Source: Paenibacillus tyrphae (GTDB lineage: Bacteria; Bacillota; Bacilli; Paenibacillales; NBRC-103111). From it: a stretch of DNA of 64,000 nt. This document shows positions 53,705 to 62,103 of this stretch, in pieces. The stretch lies in contig NZ_BSDJ01000002.1 in assembly GCF_027925525.1 (NCBI RefSeq), positions 186,001 to 250,000 of the forward strand, given 5' to 3'. The position numbers and the translations under genes are program-made. The notes beneath the pieces were generated by a model, which saw only the letters and a list, made by a program, of their open reading frames with translations, made no database searches and was not told the DNA's origin. Numbering within the stretch: position 1 is the stretch's first letter; each line of letters opens with the position of its first letter.

Positions 53705-55153
53705 TTATTGCACACTTGCCGCATGAATGCCGGGGCGCTTATGGCTCCATGGCCGGGCGGCTTCCAACTGTCCGGCAAGCTGCAGCAGCGTAGCTTCGGC
53801 GGCGAATCGTCCGGCAAACTGCATCCCAATCGGCAGGCCTTCCGCGCTCCAACCGAGCGGTAGTGAAATAGCGGGCTGACCCGTCGTATTAAAGAGGCTC
53901 GTGAACGGGGCGTGGGTAAATACCTGCTCCGTCCAGCGTCTTACATCGATTTCCGGATCGTTGGCATTCAGCACGCCCAGCGGAAGCGGTGGAGATGCGA
54001 TCGTCGGGGAAAGCAGCACATCGTACCGCTCAAAAAACCGGCCGACTGATCGGGAGGCTTTCGCACCGATATCGACAGCAGTCAGCAGATCATGGGCGGA
54101 CAAGGACGCGCCGTGCCGGTACGCTTTCAGGATCGTCGCTTCAAGGTTATGTTCCGACGGTGTACGATTCAGGGCTTTCGCAAGCCGCTCGATCCCATGG
54201 TAAGTATTGGCCACCCAGATGTGCATCGTCGCCACGAACAATGCCTCGTAATCCACCTCAGGCGAAGCCTCCACCAATTCGTGCCCCAGCTCCTCGCATA
54301 AGCTGACGGTTTCGTGCAATACCCGCAAGCATTCCGCGTCAACGGGCGTGCCCGATAACGGTTTGGCCGTCCATGCAATCCGCAGCCGCCCCGGCGCCGC
54401 GGCCGCTTCTACGGAAAAAGGTCGGCCCGGCCTCTCCGCCCAAGCATACGCGCCCGGATCGGGACCCGCTACCGCATCCAGCAGCGCAGCCGCATCGCGA
54501 ACCGTTTTAGTTACGGCAAACTGAATTCCAAGGCCGCTTAAGACTTCTCCGCTGTCCGGTCCGTTGGGCGTTCGCCCGCGTGTCGGCTTCAAGCCGACCA
54601 GGCCGTTGCAAGACGCCGGAATGCGGATGGAGCCTCCGCCGTCATTGGCATGGGCGAACGGCACGATGCCTGCCGCTACGGCTGCGGCCGAGCCGCCGCT
54701 TGAACCGCCGGGACTCCTCTCCGGATTCCAAGGGTTTCTCGTCGGCCCGTACAAGACCGCTTCCGTCGTCGCGTTGAATCCAAATTCCGGCGCCGTGGTG
54801 GACCCCAACGTCACCAGACCGGCCTGACGGAACCGCCTCATCAGCTCGGAGTCGTACGGGTAAACCATCCCTTCTCCCAGTCGGCTGCCGCTGTTGAGAG
54901 GCACTCCGGCAGCATGCAGCGTCGAATCCTTGGTCAAAAACGGGACACCTGCAAACGGGCCGTCCGGTAACAAGGACTCGCTCTCCTTTTCCGCTTGCTC
55001 CTGAATCGAGACGGCCATCACATTCAATTGCGGATTCACCAGCCGGATAGCTTCGCTGGCTAACGCCGTCAGTTCCCGGGGTGTAACCTCACCGCGCTTG
55101 ACCAGCTCAGCCAGTCCCAGACCGTCATAACTCGAATACTCGGATAACTTCAT
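53705..55153 (-). CDS. Amidase-signature enzyme
   Basis: 482 aa from the ATG at 55153 (GAGGTG seven bases upstream; an in-frame GTG at 55159 overlaps that site). The Ser-cisSer-Lys triad is seen as Lys in VPFLTKDSTLHAAG, the Gly/Ser-rich SPGGSSGGSAAAVAAG and the nucleophile in NDGGGSIRIPASCNG. C-terminal FTSLFNTTGQPAISLPLGW is typical. It hydrolyses an amide to acid and ammonia; the substrate is unknown. Not part of a gatCAB operon. Divergent from the MerR-fusion gene, which may control it. Confidence 0.9.
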   Translation of the reverse strand: MKLSEYSSYDGLGLAELVKRGEVTPRELTALASEAIRLVNPQLNVMAVSIQEQAEKESESLLPDGPFAGVPFLTKDSTLHAAGVPLNSGSRLGEGMVYPYDSELMRRFRQAGLVTLGSTTAPEFGFNATTEAVLYGPTRNPWNPERSPGGSSGGSAAAVAAGIVPFAHANDGGGSIRIPASCNGLVGLKPTRGRTPNGPDSGEVLSGLGIQFAVTKTVRDAAALLDAVAGPDPGAYAWAERPGRPFSVEAAAAPGRLRIAWTAKPLSGTPVDAECLRVLHETVSLCEELGHELVEASPEVDYEALFVATMHIWVANTYHGIERLAKALNRTPSEHNLEATILKAYRHGASLSAHDLLTAVDIGAKASRSVGRFFERYDVLLSPTIASPPLPLGVLNANDPEIDVRRWTEQVFTHAPFTSLFNTTGQPAISLPLGWSAEGLPIGMQFAGRFAAEATLLQLAGQLEAARPWSHKRPGIHAASVQ

Positions 55154-55253
55154 CGTCACTCACCTCTTTCTTGGTAATGCACTTATCATAAGAGGTGGAG
55201 CGTCCTTGAGATCAAGCCCGCAAAAAACCACTTTTTCCAAAAAAATCTGGAGT

Positions 55254-55303
55254 ACCCCCACATTTTTATTGTAATATTCATATATTAAGGTAGAATTGGG
55301 GGT
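55254..55303. promoter_or_regulatory. Divergent promoter region with inverted ACCCCCA repeat
   Basis: ACCCCCA (55254-55260) and TGGGGGT (55297-55303) form an inverted pair 36 bp apart between the amidase and MerR-fusion genes. The right half doubles as the weak ribosome binding site of the MerR-fusion gene. The AT-rich interior holds TATATT-like promoter sequence. Confidence 0.4.
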
Positions 55304-55310
55304 TGCTTAC

Positions 55311-56567
55311 ATGAAAATCGGGGCATTCGCCAAACGATTTGACGTGTCTGTCGATACGGTCCGTTACTACATTGAGCTTGGGCTGCTGCTTCCGGATAAA
55401 AAAGCAAGCGCCCAATATGAGTTTACTCCTTCGTGCGTAGACGATATGGTGCTCATCAACGAGATGAAGCAGTATCATTTTTCACTCCAGGAGATCCGTC
55501 AGATGCTTTTGTTTAAGCGGATCACCGACTTTACCGTTGTCGAAGACGTCCGCTGCCATTATCTGCGGTTGTTGAACGAAAAGAAGCGGCAGCTGAAGAG
55601 AGAGAAAGAGCAGCTGGAAAATGCACTGCGGCAGATCGAAAATAAATTGCTCGCCTTGCAAGACGAACCGGGGCCGGGAGCACAGACCGGGGTGCCTTAC
55701 TCCTTTTTGCCATTGCTTTATTGCCCTTCCTGCCAGATCCCGCTGCAAATCCGCAACGCCCACCTTCAGGGAAAATATATGCTTAGCGGACAATTGTACT
55801 GCCGCTGCTCTTATCGGGCAGAAGTCAGGGGCGGCATCCTGCTCACCGCCGATAAAGAAAACGCTCGCTCCGCCTATACCTATAGCTATGATCACGAGCG
55901 CTTTCAATTGCTCTCCCCTGCTTTTATCCGCCTGACGGAAAAAGGTAGCTTGTGGATGGCCGGCCGACTTATGAGCGAGCCTCCTGCAAAGCATCGGCTG
56001 ATTGTGGAAGCCAATACGGACGTGTATACGGTTCTGCCTAAATATATTTCGTCTCTCCCGCCGGAGACGATGTACGTTTTTTGCGGTACGTCGCGCGAGC
56101 TGCTCTCCAGGCTCAAGGAGCGGCTTACACAGAGTCGTGCCGATTTGCAGGCGCTTTACATCGAGAGCGGCGATTGGCGGCTTCCGCTTGCTCCCGCTAC
56201 CGTCGACTTGGTCGTCGACAGCTTTTCGTTCAACGACTTTTCGTTGGACAACCGGCTCTTTCCGCTTCTCCCAATGCTGCCTTATCTCAAGCCGGACGCC
56301 CGTGTAATCGGAAACTATTTGTTTTATCGGCCGCCCGCAGCTTCGCTTTCGCAAATTCGCCATCTGTTTCCGCAAGCGCATGAGCGATCCTATTATCCGG
56401 ATTATTTGGACGAGAATTTCTCCCATATCGGCATGGAGCTATCCGAGCGTGAGCTGCTTGGTTACATGAGCGATCCGGGAAGCTATTTGCGCTATCACGT
56501 TCCGAATGAAAAGCTTCATCTGTTAGCCTACTTGGCTAAACGTCGTGATGCCGGGACTTCCGATTAA
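55311..56567 (+). CDS. MerR regulator fused to zinc-ribbon and methyltransferase-like domain
   Basis: 418 aa. Residues 1-70 are a MerR winged helix (KIGAFAKRFDVSVDTVRYYI). Residues 75-120 form a long coiled coil (EKKRQLKREKEQLENALRQI). Residues 135-190 hold a zinc-ribbon-like pair, YCPSCQIPLQI and LYCRCSYRAEVRGGI, as at the N-terminus of RlmA-type methyltransferases. Residues 200-410 look like a class I methyltransferase fold with VDLVVDSFSFNDFS in the place of motif IV. The SAM-binding glycine motif is replaced by LIVEANTDVYTVL, so catalysis is doubtful and the domain may be a sensor. Divergent from the amidase; overlaps convergent trxA by 4 bp. Confidence 0.75.
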   Translation: MKIGAFAKRFDVSVDTVRYYIELGLLLPDKKASAQYEFTPSCVDDMVLINEMKQYHFSLQEIRQMLLFKRITDFTVVEDVRCHYLRLLNEKKRQLKREKEQLENALRQIENKLLALQDEPGPGAQTGVPYSFLPLLYCPSCQIPLQIRNAHLQGKYMLSGQLYCRCSYRAEVRGGILLTADKENARSAYTYSYDHERFQLLSPAFIRLTEKGSLWMAGRLMSEPPAKHRLIVEANTDVYTVLPKYISSLPPETMYVFCGTSRELLSRLKERLTQSRADLQALYIESGDWRLPLAPATVDLVVDSFSFNDFSLDNRLFPLLPMLPYLKPDARVIGNYLFYRPPAASLSQIRHLFPQAHERSYYPDYLDENFSHIGMELSERELLGYMSDPGSYLRYHVPNEKLHLLAYLAKRRDAGTSD

Positions 56568-56884
56568 TTTTTATGACCGTCTATAAATTTTTTAAGTTCT
56601 TCCACAGGAATGGCGCCAACGATTTTTTCGACCGGTTCACCGTTTTTAAATAAGATCGTCGTTGGAATGCTCATGACTCCAAACCGAGCGGCCGTATTGG
56701 CTTCTTCATCTACATTGACCTTGAGAATTCTCACGTCGCTGTTATGTTCGCGGTCAAACGCTTCAAGTATGGTACCGAAATAGCGGCAAGGCGCGCACCA
56801 AGTCGCCCAAAAATTGACTAAAGTCAAGCCTTCGCTCTTTAAATCGTTGGTAAAGGTCGTGTCCGTAGTATGGCAAATGGTCAT
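56564..56884 (-). CDS. Thioredoxin
   Basis: 106 aa with GGGAGGA upstream. The redox motif WCAPC is in LVNFWATWCAPCRYFGTILE, and the cis-Pro in MSIPTTILFKNGE. It reduces disulfides in the cytoplasm. It follows the thioredoxin reductase-like gene by 112 bp in the same direction and is probably part of the same redox regulon controlled by Rrf2. The Tyr after the CAPCR motif and the divergent C-terminus suggest it is an accessory thioredoxin, not the housekeeping TrxA. Confidence 0.9.
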   Translation of the reverse strand: MTICHTTDTTFTNDLKSEGLTLVNFWATWCAPCRYFGTILEAFDREHNSDVRILKVNVDEEANTAARFGVMSIPTTILFKNGEPVEKIVGAIPVEELKKFIDGHKN

Positions 56885-56996
56885 TTGTAGCTTCCTCCCT
56901 ATATTCCTATCCTAAATTTAATTCAAATGAATCGAACCGACGGAGATTTCATCACCTCCCCCACCCTGCTCCGCGGTTCCGGCGGCTAACAGACGT

Positions 56997-57905
56997 TTAT
57001 TCCCCGAAATCTTCCTCCGTCAAGTCCAAATTAACGCCCATCGCCGTTCGGCTGCCGTCGGCTGCGGCATAAACCACTTGGGAAGGCATGAAGTACGAAG
57101 CGTCTCCCGCAGCATATAATCCGGGTATCGAGGTTCTTCCCCATGCGTCCGTCTTGAGCCCGCCATTCTCCGTCCTTTCGCAGCCCAGACGTTCTCCGAA
57201 CGGTACAGCCGGCACAAATCTGGGCGTTACGAAACCACCGGCTCTCGACAGCTCAGTTCCATCCACGAAACGAACATGCTCAAGCCGTCCGTTGTGTCCG
57301 ACGAATGCCGTGACAGGCTGCTCCATCACCACGACTCCCTTGGATTGAAGATGTGTCTTCTGCTCGTCCGACAAGGACGACTTACCGTGCGTGCAGACGA
57401 CCACGTCTTTGCTCCAATTGAGGAGAAGCTTGGCCGTATGAAAAACGGTCGGAGATTCGGAGACGACGACAAGCGGTTGATCCTGCAGCTCCCAGCCGTC
57501 ACAATAAGGGCAATTAAACAAGCTTTTCCCATACAGCGGATAAAAGCCTTCGATTTCGGGAAATATTTCTTTTACCCCCGTTGCCAGAATCAGCTTTCGC
57601 GCTTGAACCCTGCGCCCTGATACATCCAGCACCTCGAAAAATCCGGATTCGATTATGTGAACCCCGACAGCCTCGGTTTGCAGATGTTCGACGGACGGAT
57701 AACGCAGAACCTCCTCATAAGCAATGCGGCGGAACTCGGCCGGCGTCACGCCGTCTCTCGTAATAAAGCCGTGTGACGCATGCGTAACGGCATTTCGCGG
57801 CTTGTTGTTATCGATTATAGCCACGCTTCGTCTTGCCCTGCCGAGCACGAGGGCTGCATTCAATCCGGCGGGACCGCCGCCAATAATCGCGCAATCGTAA
57901 ATCAT
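56997..57905 (-). CDS. Thioredoxin reductase-like FAD/NAD(P)-dependent oxidoreductase
   Basis: 302 aa; the ATG at 57905 has GAGGGG nine bases upstream, whereas the ATG at 57914 is too close to it. FAD motif YDCAIIGGGPAGLNAALVLG, the redox pair in SLFNCPYCDGWELQD, ATGVKEIFPEIEGFYPLYG, and the second FAD motif TSIPGLYAAGDASYF. The NADPH-binding GxGxxA motif is poorly kept (LVVVSESPTVFHTAKLLL). It resembles low-molecular-weight thioredoxin reductases acting on a partner thioredoxin, presumably the one encoded downstream. Confidence 0.87.
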   Translation of the reverse strand: MIYDCAIIGGGPAGLNAALVLGRARRSVAIIDNNKPRNAVTHASHGFITRDGVTPAEFRRIAYEEVLRYPSVEHLQTEAVGVHIIESGFFEVLDVSGRRVQARKLILATGVKEIFPEIEGFYPLYGKSLFNCPYCDGWELQDQPLVVVSESPTVFHTAKLLLNWSKDVVVCTHGKSSLSDEQKTHLQSKGVVVMEQPVTAFVGHNGRLEHVRFVDGTELSRAGGFVTPRFVPAVPFGERLGCERTENGGLKTDAWGRTSIPGLYAAGDASYFMPSQVVYAAADGSRTAMGVNLDLTEEDFGE

Positions 57906-57929
57906 GATGTTCATCCCCTCAAATTAGAT

Positions 57930-57954
57930 ATTAAAGACTCATTATATCTATGAT
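57930..57954. promoter_or_regulatory. Rrf2 operator copy upstream of the reductase gene
   Basis: A 25-bp sequence beginning ATTAAAGACTCATTA matches the one at 58430-58454 at about 20 positions, with an AGAC...TCT dyad. It lies 25 bp before the reductase start and overlaps a minus-strand TATAAT box. Confidence 0.65.
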
Positions 57955-58017
57955 TAATTTAAAAAAAACTTGTTCATGCACTTTACCGTGCTTTTCCTTT
58001 TAACGAAGGAGCTCATC

Positions 58018-58416
58018 TTAGGCTTGAGTTTGCTTTCGGGCCATATCCGCCAATTTCGCTTCTTTGAGATGCGACTCCATCTTCTGTTCCGCTTCCTTCA
58101 TTACCGCTTGAATCAGACATTCGTCGCCGTGGACAAAATCGCATTCGAATAAGGAGGCGTTGCCTTCAATGGCATGGATAATATCCAGAAACGTAATTTC
58201 GTCTTTTTTGCGGGATAGCCGATAGCCGCCGTTAGCTCCGGATACCGATTCGATCATCCCTGCCTTCACGAGCCTCGTTAAAATTTTGGAAAGATAGGTC
58301 GGTGAAACGCCTTGGGATTCCGCCAGCTGCTGCACGCCTACCGGTTTAACTTGTGAAGTCTCAATCAGCGCGAGCATCGTGTGCAGAGCATAATTTGTCG
58401 CTTTGGAAAATCTCAT
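58018..58416 (-). CDS. Rrf2 family transcriptional regulator
   Basis: 132 aa from the ATG at 58416 after GAGGTG. Rrf2 winged helix: MRFSKATNYALHTMLALIET, then VSPTYLSKILTRLVKAGMIE and the wing GANGGYRLSRKKDEITFLDI. It has only two cysteines in the usual cluster region (LFECDFVHGDECLIQAV), not the three of NsrR or IscR, so a thiol switch is more likely than an Fe-S cluster. Its promoter and that of the reductase share a 25-bp motif. It is likely a redox-responsive repressor of the thioredoxin pair. Confidence 0.87.
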   Translation of the reverse strand: MRFSKATNYALHTMLALIETSQVKPVGVQQLAESQGVSPTYLSKILTRLVKAGMIESVSGANGGYRLSRKKDEITFLDIIHAIEGNASLFECDFVHGDECLIQAVMKEAEQKMESHLKEAKLADMARKQTQA

Positions 58417-58429
58417 GGCCAACACCTCT

Positions 58430-58478
58430 ATTAAAGACTTATTGTGTCTATAATATCCTTGAATTACGGACCTGTCAA
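58430..58478 (-). promoter_or_regulatory. rrf2 promoter with operator
   Basis: Minus strand: -35 TTGACA (58478-58473), 17-bp spacer, -10 TATTAT (58455-58450). The operator-like motif at 58430-58454, with AGAC and GTCT arms, covers the -10 box and transcription start, a position suited to repression. Confidence 0.75.
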
Positions 58479-58689
58479 GTCGCAGTTTATCCTCTTGACT
58501 TTCTTGACACAAAACACCGCAATTGTAAATACGGCCAGAGTGTTGAGAAGGTGTTGAATTGAGATAATAAAGGTTACGAGGGGGTGGGGTATCCACTTCC
58601 GTTTGCTTCTCTATTTTTGTGAAAACCCACTTCCTCAACACTCTGTCTGTAAGTTAATTACGACAATTTGTATTCACAGGCGCCTATCG

Positions 58690-60000
58690 TTATCTCAGGC
58701 TCCTCTGCTCGTCAATCGAAGCGCCAACTCGTTTCGTCAGAAACTCCAGGAGATAGAGGCTCGCCTCGTCTTTATCGGAGGTTAGCTCCTTGAACTTTTG
58801 CAGGGCGGTGTTCAGCTTCGGAAACTCGGTATCGAAACCTTTCTGTGCTTCTTTTACCCCTTGAGCATCGGTTAGTTCCTCTAACCCTTTAACCCCCTGC
58901 TCCTTTAACTTAGCCAAATTGGAAGCCAGCTCTGCGGTGAGTGCATCATATTTGGGGGCAGCGGACTTGGGATGGGCTAATTTCATTTTGACATAAATGT
59001 TCATGCGGTACCCGTAGAGTCCAATGGTCCTGTTACCACCGTGAATCCACATGGTACCGCCGCCGTTACGGATATAATCGATACTGGACAGCTCTGAAAT
59101 CGCTTCGTTTACCGTTTGATGAATAGCATCCGTCTGAGTCTTCAGCTTGCTGTCGTTTGCAAGCAATTTGTCCGTCTCCTGTTGAAAGCACTCGCCGATA
59201 TAGCGGTACATTTCATCCTGGCCGCGTTCGGAGCGATCCAGCTCGTGCTTGTCATATTCGTCCTCATAAGTCCGAACGATTTCATCCTCGGACATGTTGG
59301 AAGCAACTACTCTTGAGCACAGGTTCCGGTTTACTTTCTCCAAGGCGGCGTTACTGTCGGAATCCGTTGCAGTCTGGGCAGCCTCTGGTTTCGCTTTCGC
59401 TTTAAAGAACGCCACAACGTCGCTCACCGTCGAGATTTTCCCGGAGGCATTCAGCCGGTTATCGATCTCAACATCCGATACAAAGTTTTTGTCCTTTTTT
59501 TGAATAAATATGGACGGGGCGGTCACTGCGGCGCTGCTTCCCGAGCCTTTCCCGGTAATGTAATCCGCGAGTACGATCACATCCTTCTTGCCGTCTCCAT
59601 CCACGTCTTTAAAGGATACCGCTTTGACGGATTCGAAATTCCAAGACTCGACGAGCTTCGGCTGCGGGAACGTATACAAGGTATGACCTTCGGCATCCTT
59701 TAAGCTGAGCACAAGCTCTTTGCGCCCGTCTGCATTCACGCGTTTCGCGGACACAAAACGAACCTTGCCCCACGACTCCAGCTCAACCTGAAACGACTGG
59801 TCCGCAATTTCCTCGACCGATGCGCCGCCGCTTGCAGGAACGGCTTGCGACGGGATCGTAGGAGAAACAGGTCCCGCCGATCCGGTCGGAGGCGAATTTG
59901 CATCGGAAGCTTTCGCGGGCTCGTTGAGCCGGCTTTGCTGGCCGGACGGATTGCATCCCGCTAGTATTGCGAATAAAAGACATAGTGCCACTAGCCTCAT
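58690..60000 (-). CDS. Lipoprotein with VCBS/FG-GAP-like motif
   Basis: 436 aa from the ATG at 60000 (GAGAAGAGGAA upstream). Lipoprotein signal RLVALCLLFAILAGCNPSG with lipobox Cys, then a Ser/Pro/Ala-rich linker to about residue 70. One calcium-loop-like motif DVDGDGKKDVIVL is preceded by RVNADGRKELVLSL, as in VCBS/FG-GAP repeats. The C-terminal half is helical with charged stretches (ERGQDEMYRYIGECFQQETD). It is on the outer face of the membrane; the function is unknown. It lies 113 bp downstream of moeA on the same strand. Confidence 0.7.
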   Translation of the reverse strand: MRLVALCLLFAILAGCNPSGQQSRLNEPAKASDANSPPTGSAGPVSPTIPSQAVPASGGASVEEIADQSFQVELESWGKVRFVSAKRVNADGRKELVLSLKDAEGHTLYTFPQPKLVESWNFESVKAVSFKDVDGDGKKDVIVLADYITGKGSGSSAAVTAPSIFIQKKDKNFVSDVEIDNRLNASGKISTVSDVVAFFKAKAKPEAAQTATDSDSNAALEKVNRNLCSRVVASNMSEDEIVRTYEDEYDKHELDRSERGQDEMYRYIGECFQQETDKLLANDSKLKTQTDAIHQTVNEAISELSSIDYIRNGGGTMWIHGGNRTIGLYGYRMNIYVKMKLAHPKSAAPKYDALTAELASNLAKLKEQGVKGLEELTDAQGVKEAQKGFDTEFPKLNTALQKFKELTSDKDEASLYLLEFLTKRVGASIDEQRSLR

Positions 60001-60112
60001 TTCCTCTTCTCTCCCCCCTTTCCTATAAACCCGAACTGAACCAGATATTGGCACATTCGACCATTCCATTTTCATATTCGCGCTGTACGGACAGATTCCT
60101 GCAAATCCTACA

Positions 60113-61381
60113 TTAGTCCATAACTCCGAGTTGAATCATGCGTACCTTTTCTCCAGCGAGAACGCCGCGGCCTCCCGGTGGGATGACCATGAGGCAATCC
60201 GAATCCTTGATCGAAAGCATCACGCTGGACTGATCGGGTCCTGCCATTTTGACATATACCTTGCCGTCTTCGATATAGCTTTTGGCCCGCACGAATCGAT
60301 GATAGGCATTGACCTTCGTAAAATCCTCCCCTAAGAACGCGGTTGCTTCCGGCGGGAGAACGTCCTTCTTCCCTTGCATGCCCCACAGCACCGGACGAAC
60401 AAACAACTCAAACCCTACAAAACAGGCCCCCGGATTCCCGGAAAGCGCGAAGAGAAACTTGTCTTTCATCACGCCAACCGTCGTAGGGCTGCCCGGACGC
60501 ATCATCACCTTGTTAAATAACGTCGTCCCCTTCCACGCATCAAAAATATCGACCATAATATCGTAATCGCCTACCGAGACTCCGCCTGTCGTAATGACAC
60601 AATCCGCTATGGAAAAAGCGTCGGTGATTCGCTCCATAGCCCGCTCCGCATCGTCAGGGATCGTTTCTAGAAGGATCGGGGTGCCGCCTGCCTCCCGGAC
60701 TTGTGCTGCCAGCATATGCGTATTGCTGTTCCTGATTTTCCCGGGCTCAAGCGGCGCATGAACGCCCAGCAATTCCGAGCCGGTTGCGAATATGGCTACT
60801 TTGGGACGCTTAAATACGATAACCGTTCCTGCGCCGAAGGCAGCTAGCAGGGCAATCTCGCCTGCATGTATTTTCCTCCCCTTTTCCAGGACAAGGTCGC
60901 CTTTTGCCAATTCAAATCCGGTTAAGGTTATGTTTTGACCTTCCTTCTGTTCTTTTTTGATCGAAATGAACGTTTTTCCTTCTTGCTCGAAGCACTCCGC
61001 GATCTCAAGCATGACGACCGCATTCGCACCTTCAGGCACCATAGCTCCCGTCATAATCCTCGATGCCATATTCCCCGTTATGGCTCTCGTCGGCGTCGAG
61101 CCGCAAGGAATGCTCTCGATGACTTCCAGAACAACCGGTTGATCGGAAGATGCGCCGATTGTCGATTCCCACCGTATGGCAAACCCGTCCATACCCGAAC
61201 GGCAAAAATGCGGCATGGGGTCCGATGCGAATACATCCGCCGCCAATCTCCTGCCAAAAGCTTCCTCCAATGGCACGCGCTCGACGTCTCCCGGCCGAAT
61301 ATGCTGCTGAATCATCTTTTGCGCCGCGTCAGGCTGAATGGCGCTCCTCCGAAAGCAGTTCGAAAGCTGTAAACGTTCCAT
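60113..61381 (-). CDS. moeA: Molybdopterin molybdotransferase MoeA
   Basis: 422 aa from the ATG at 61381 with GGAGG six bases upstream. MoeA signature segments: FCRSGMDGFAIR, SRIMTGAMVPEGANAVVMLE, FATGSELLGV, the MoCF-type TTGGVSVGDYDIM, and ALSGNPGACFVGFELFVRP. It inserts molybdate into adenylated molybdopterin to make Mo cofactor. It lies just downstream of a molybdoenzyme operon but after a terminator, so it may be read separately or by partial read-through. Confidence 0.95.
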   Translation of the reverse strand: MERLQLSNCFRRSAIQPDAAQKMIQQHIRPGDVERVPLEEAFGRRLAADVFASDPMPHFCRSGMDGFAIRWESTIGASSDQPVVLEVIESIPCGSTPTRAITGNMASRIMTGAMVPEGANAVVMLEIAECFEQEGKTFISIKKEQKEGQNITLTGFELAKGDLVLEKGRKIHAGEIALLAAFGAGTVIVFKRPKVAIFATGSELLGVHAPLEPGKIRNSNTHMLAAQVREAGGTPILLETIPDDAERAMERITDAFSIADCVITTGGVSVGDYDIMVDIFDAWKGTTLFNKVMMRPGSPTTVGVMKDKFLFALSGNPGACFVGFELFVRPVLWGMQGKKDVLPPEATAFLGEDFTKVNAYHRFVRAKSYIEDGKVYVKMAGPDQSSVMLSIKDSDCLMVIPPGGRGVLAGEKVRMIQLGVMD

Positions 61382-61412
61382 ACTATCCTCCAATTTGTAC
61401 CGTTCTATAAAA

Positions 61413-61446
61413 ATGCGCTACCCGATGACATCATCGAATAGCGCAT
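61413..61446 (-). terminator. Terminator between the oxidoreductase operon and moeA
   Basis: Arms ATGCGCTA and TAGCGCAT with inner GATG/CATC pairing. On the minus strand the stem is followed by TTTTTATAG. It falls in the gap between the 98-aa gene and moeA. Confidence 0.75.
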
Positions 61447-61459
61447 GGCTTCGCTTCTT

Positions 61460-61756
61460 CTATACGCGTTCTTCAAAGTAGATATGATAACACAGGTTGG
61501 CATGAGGATCATGCGAAACAAAACAGTTTCTTGCTTGGCTGCGCTCCAGCCTGGTCAATGATTCGTCAAATAAAGGGACGGAAAGAAACTGAGCGGCATT
61601 GAAATAAAACTTCAAATAGGCCCGGTCTTCCGTGAGCGCTGTCTTGAACAGGGTGAACGGCTTGGGCTGCGTTTGTTCTTCGCCCGAGAGATCTTCAATC
61701 CATACGGTGATCCGGCTTCCTTTATACTTGGATAACATCATGTCCCATTCCATCAT
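61460..61756 (-). CDS. Hypothetical protein, 98 aa, in Mo-oxidoreductase operon
   Basis: The start overlaps the preceding gene by 4 bp. A soluble protein with KGSRITVWIEDLSGEEQ at the N-terminus and aromatic-rich YLKFYFNAAQFLSVPLFD. No membrane segment, signal peptide or metal motif beyond two isolated cysteines. I do not recognise the family. Its position as the last gene of the operon suggests a role in assembly or regulation of the molybdoenzyme. Confidence 0.65.
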   Translation of the reverse strand: MMEWDMMLSKYKGSRITVWIEDLSGEEQTQPKPFTLFKTALTEDRAYLKFYFNAAQFLSVPLFDESLTRLERSQARNCFVSHDPHANLCYHIYFEERV

Positions 61757-62103
61757 AAGCCCCCGGCTTTGACGTTATTTTTGCCGCAATGGCTGCACTC
61801 CGCATGTTCCTTCACTTCGATCTCTAACCGGTAGCCCTGCAGCCAGTCCCAGAAATGAGGATCTGCCCGCTCTTCGAGATAGGCGAGCATGTCCTCCTCC
61901 TTTTCCCAAGCTCCTGTCCCCGTAACCTCTGCTACGACGTATTCCAGACCTTCTGCCTGTTTCTCCTCCAGGCTCCATTTCGCATGCTTCGGAAACAAGC
62001 TTTTCAGCTGATCGTCAATGGTTTGCTCAAAAGGTTGCCCGGACGCATCCGCCGCACGTTCCCGAATGAAACATAAATCCATGAAAAATTCAGATTTCTT
62101 CAT
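61753..62103 (-). CDS. Hypothetical protein, 116 aa, with C-terminal CxxC
   Basis: Overlaps both neighbours by 4 bp (ATGA type), so it is tightly coupled. An acidic helical protein (DDQLKSLFPKHAKWSLEEKQ) ending in HAECSHCGKNNVKAGGL, a single C-x-x-C pair that could hold half a metal site or take part in thiol chemistry. TorD-like chaperones of molybdoenzymes are acidic and helical too, but usually longer; that comparison is a guess. Confidence 0.65.
   Translation of the reverse strand: MKKSEFFMDLCFIRERAADASGQPFEQTIDDQLKSLFPKHAKWSLEEKQAEGLEYVVAEVTGTGAWEKEEDMLAYLEERADPHFWDWLQGYRLEIEVKEHAECSHCGKNNVKAGGL

Noticed and set aside
55482-56426. 314-codon open frame antisense to the MerR fusion gene
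   Set aside because: No ribosome binding site, a low-complexity Arg/Gln-rich product, and a clear MerR gene on the other strand.
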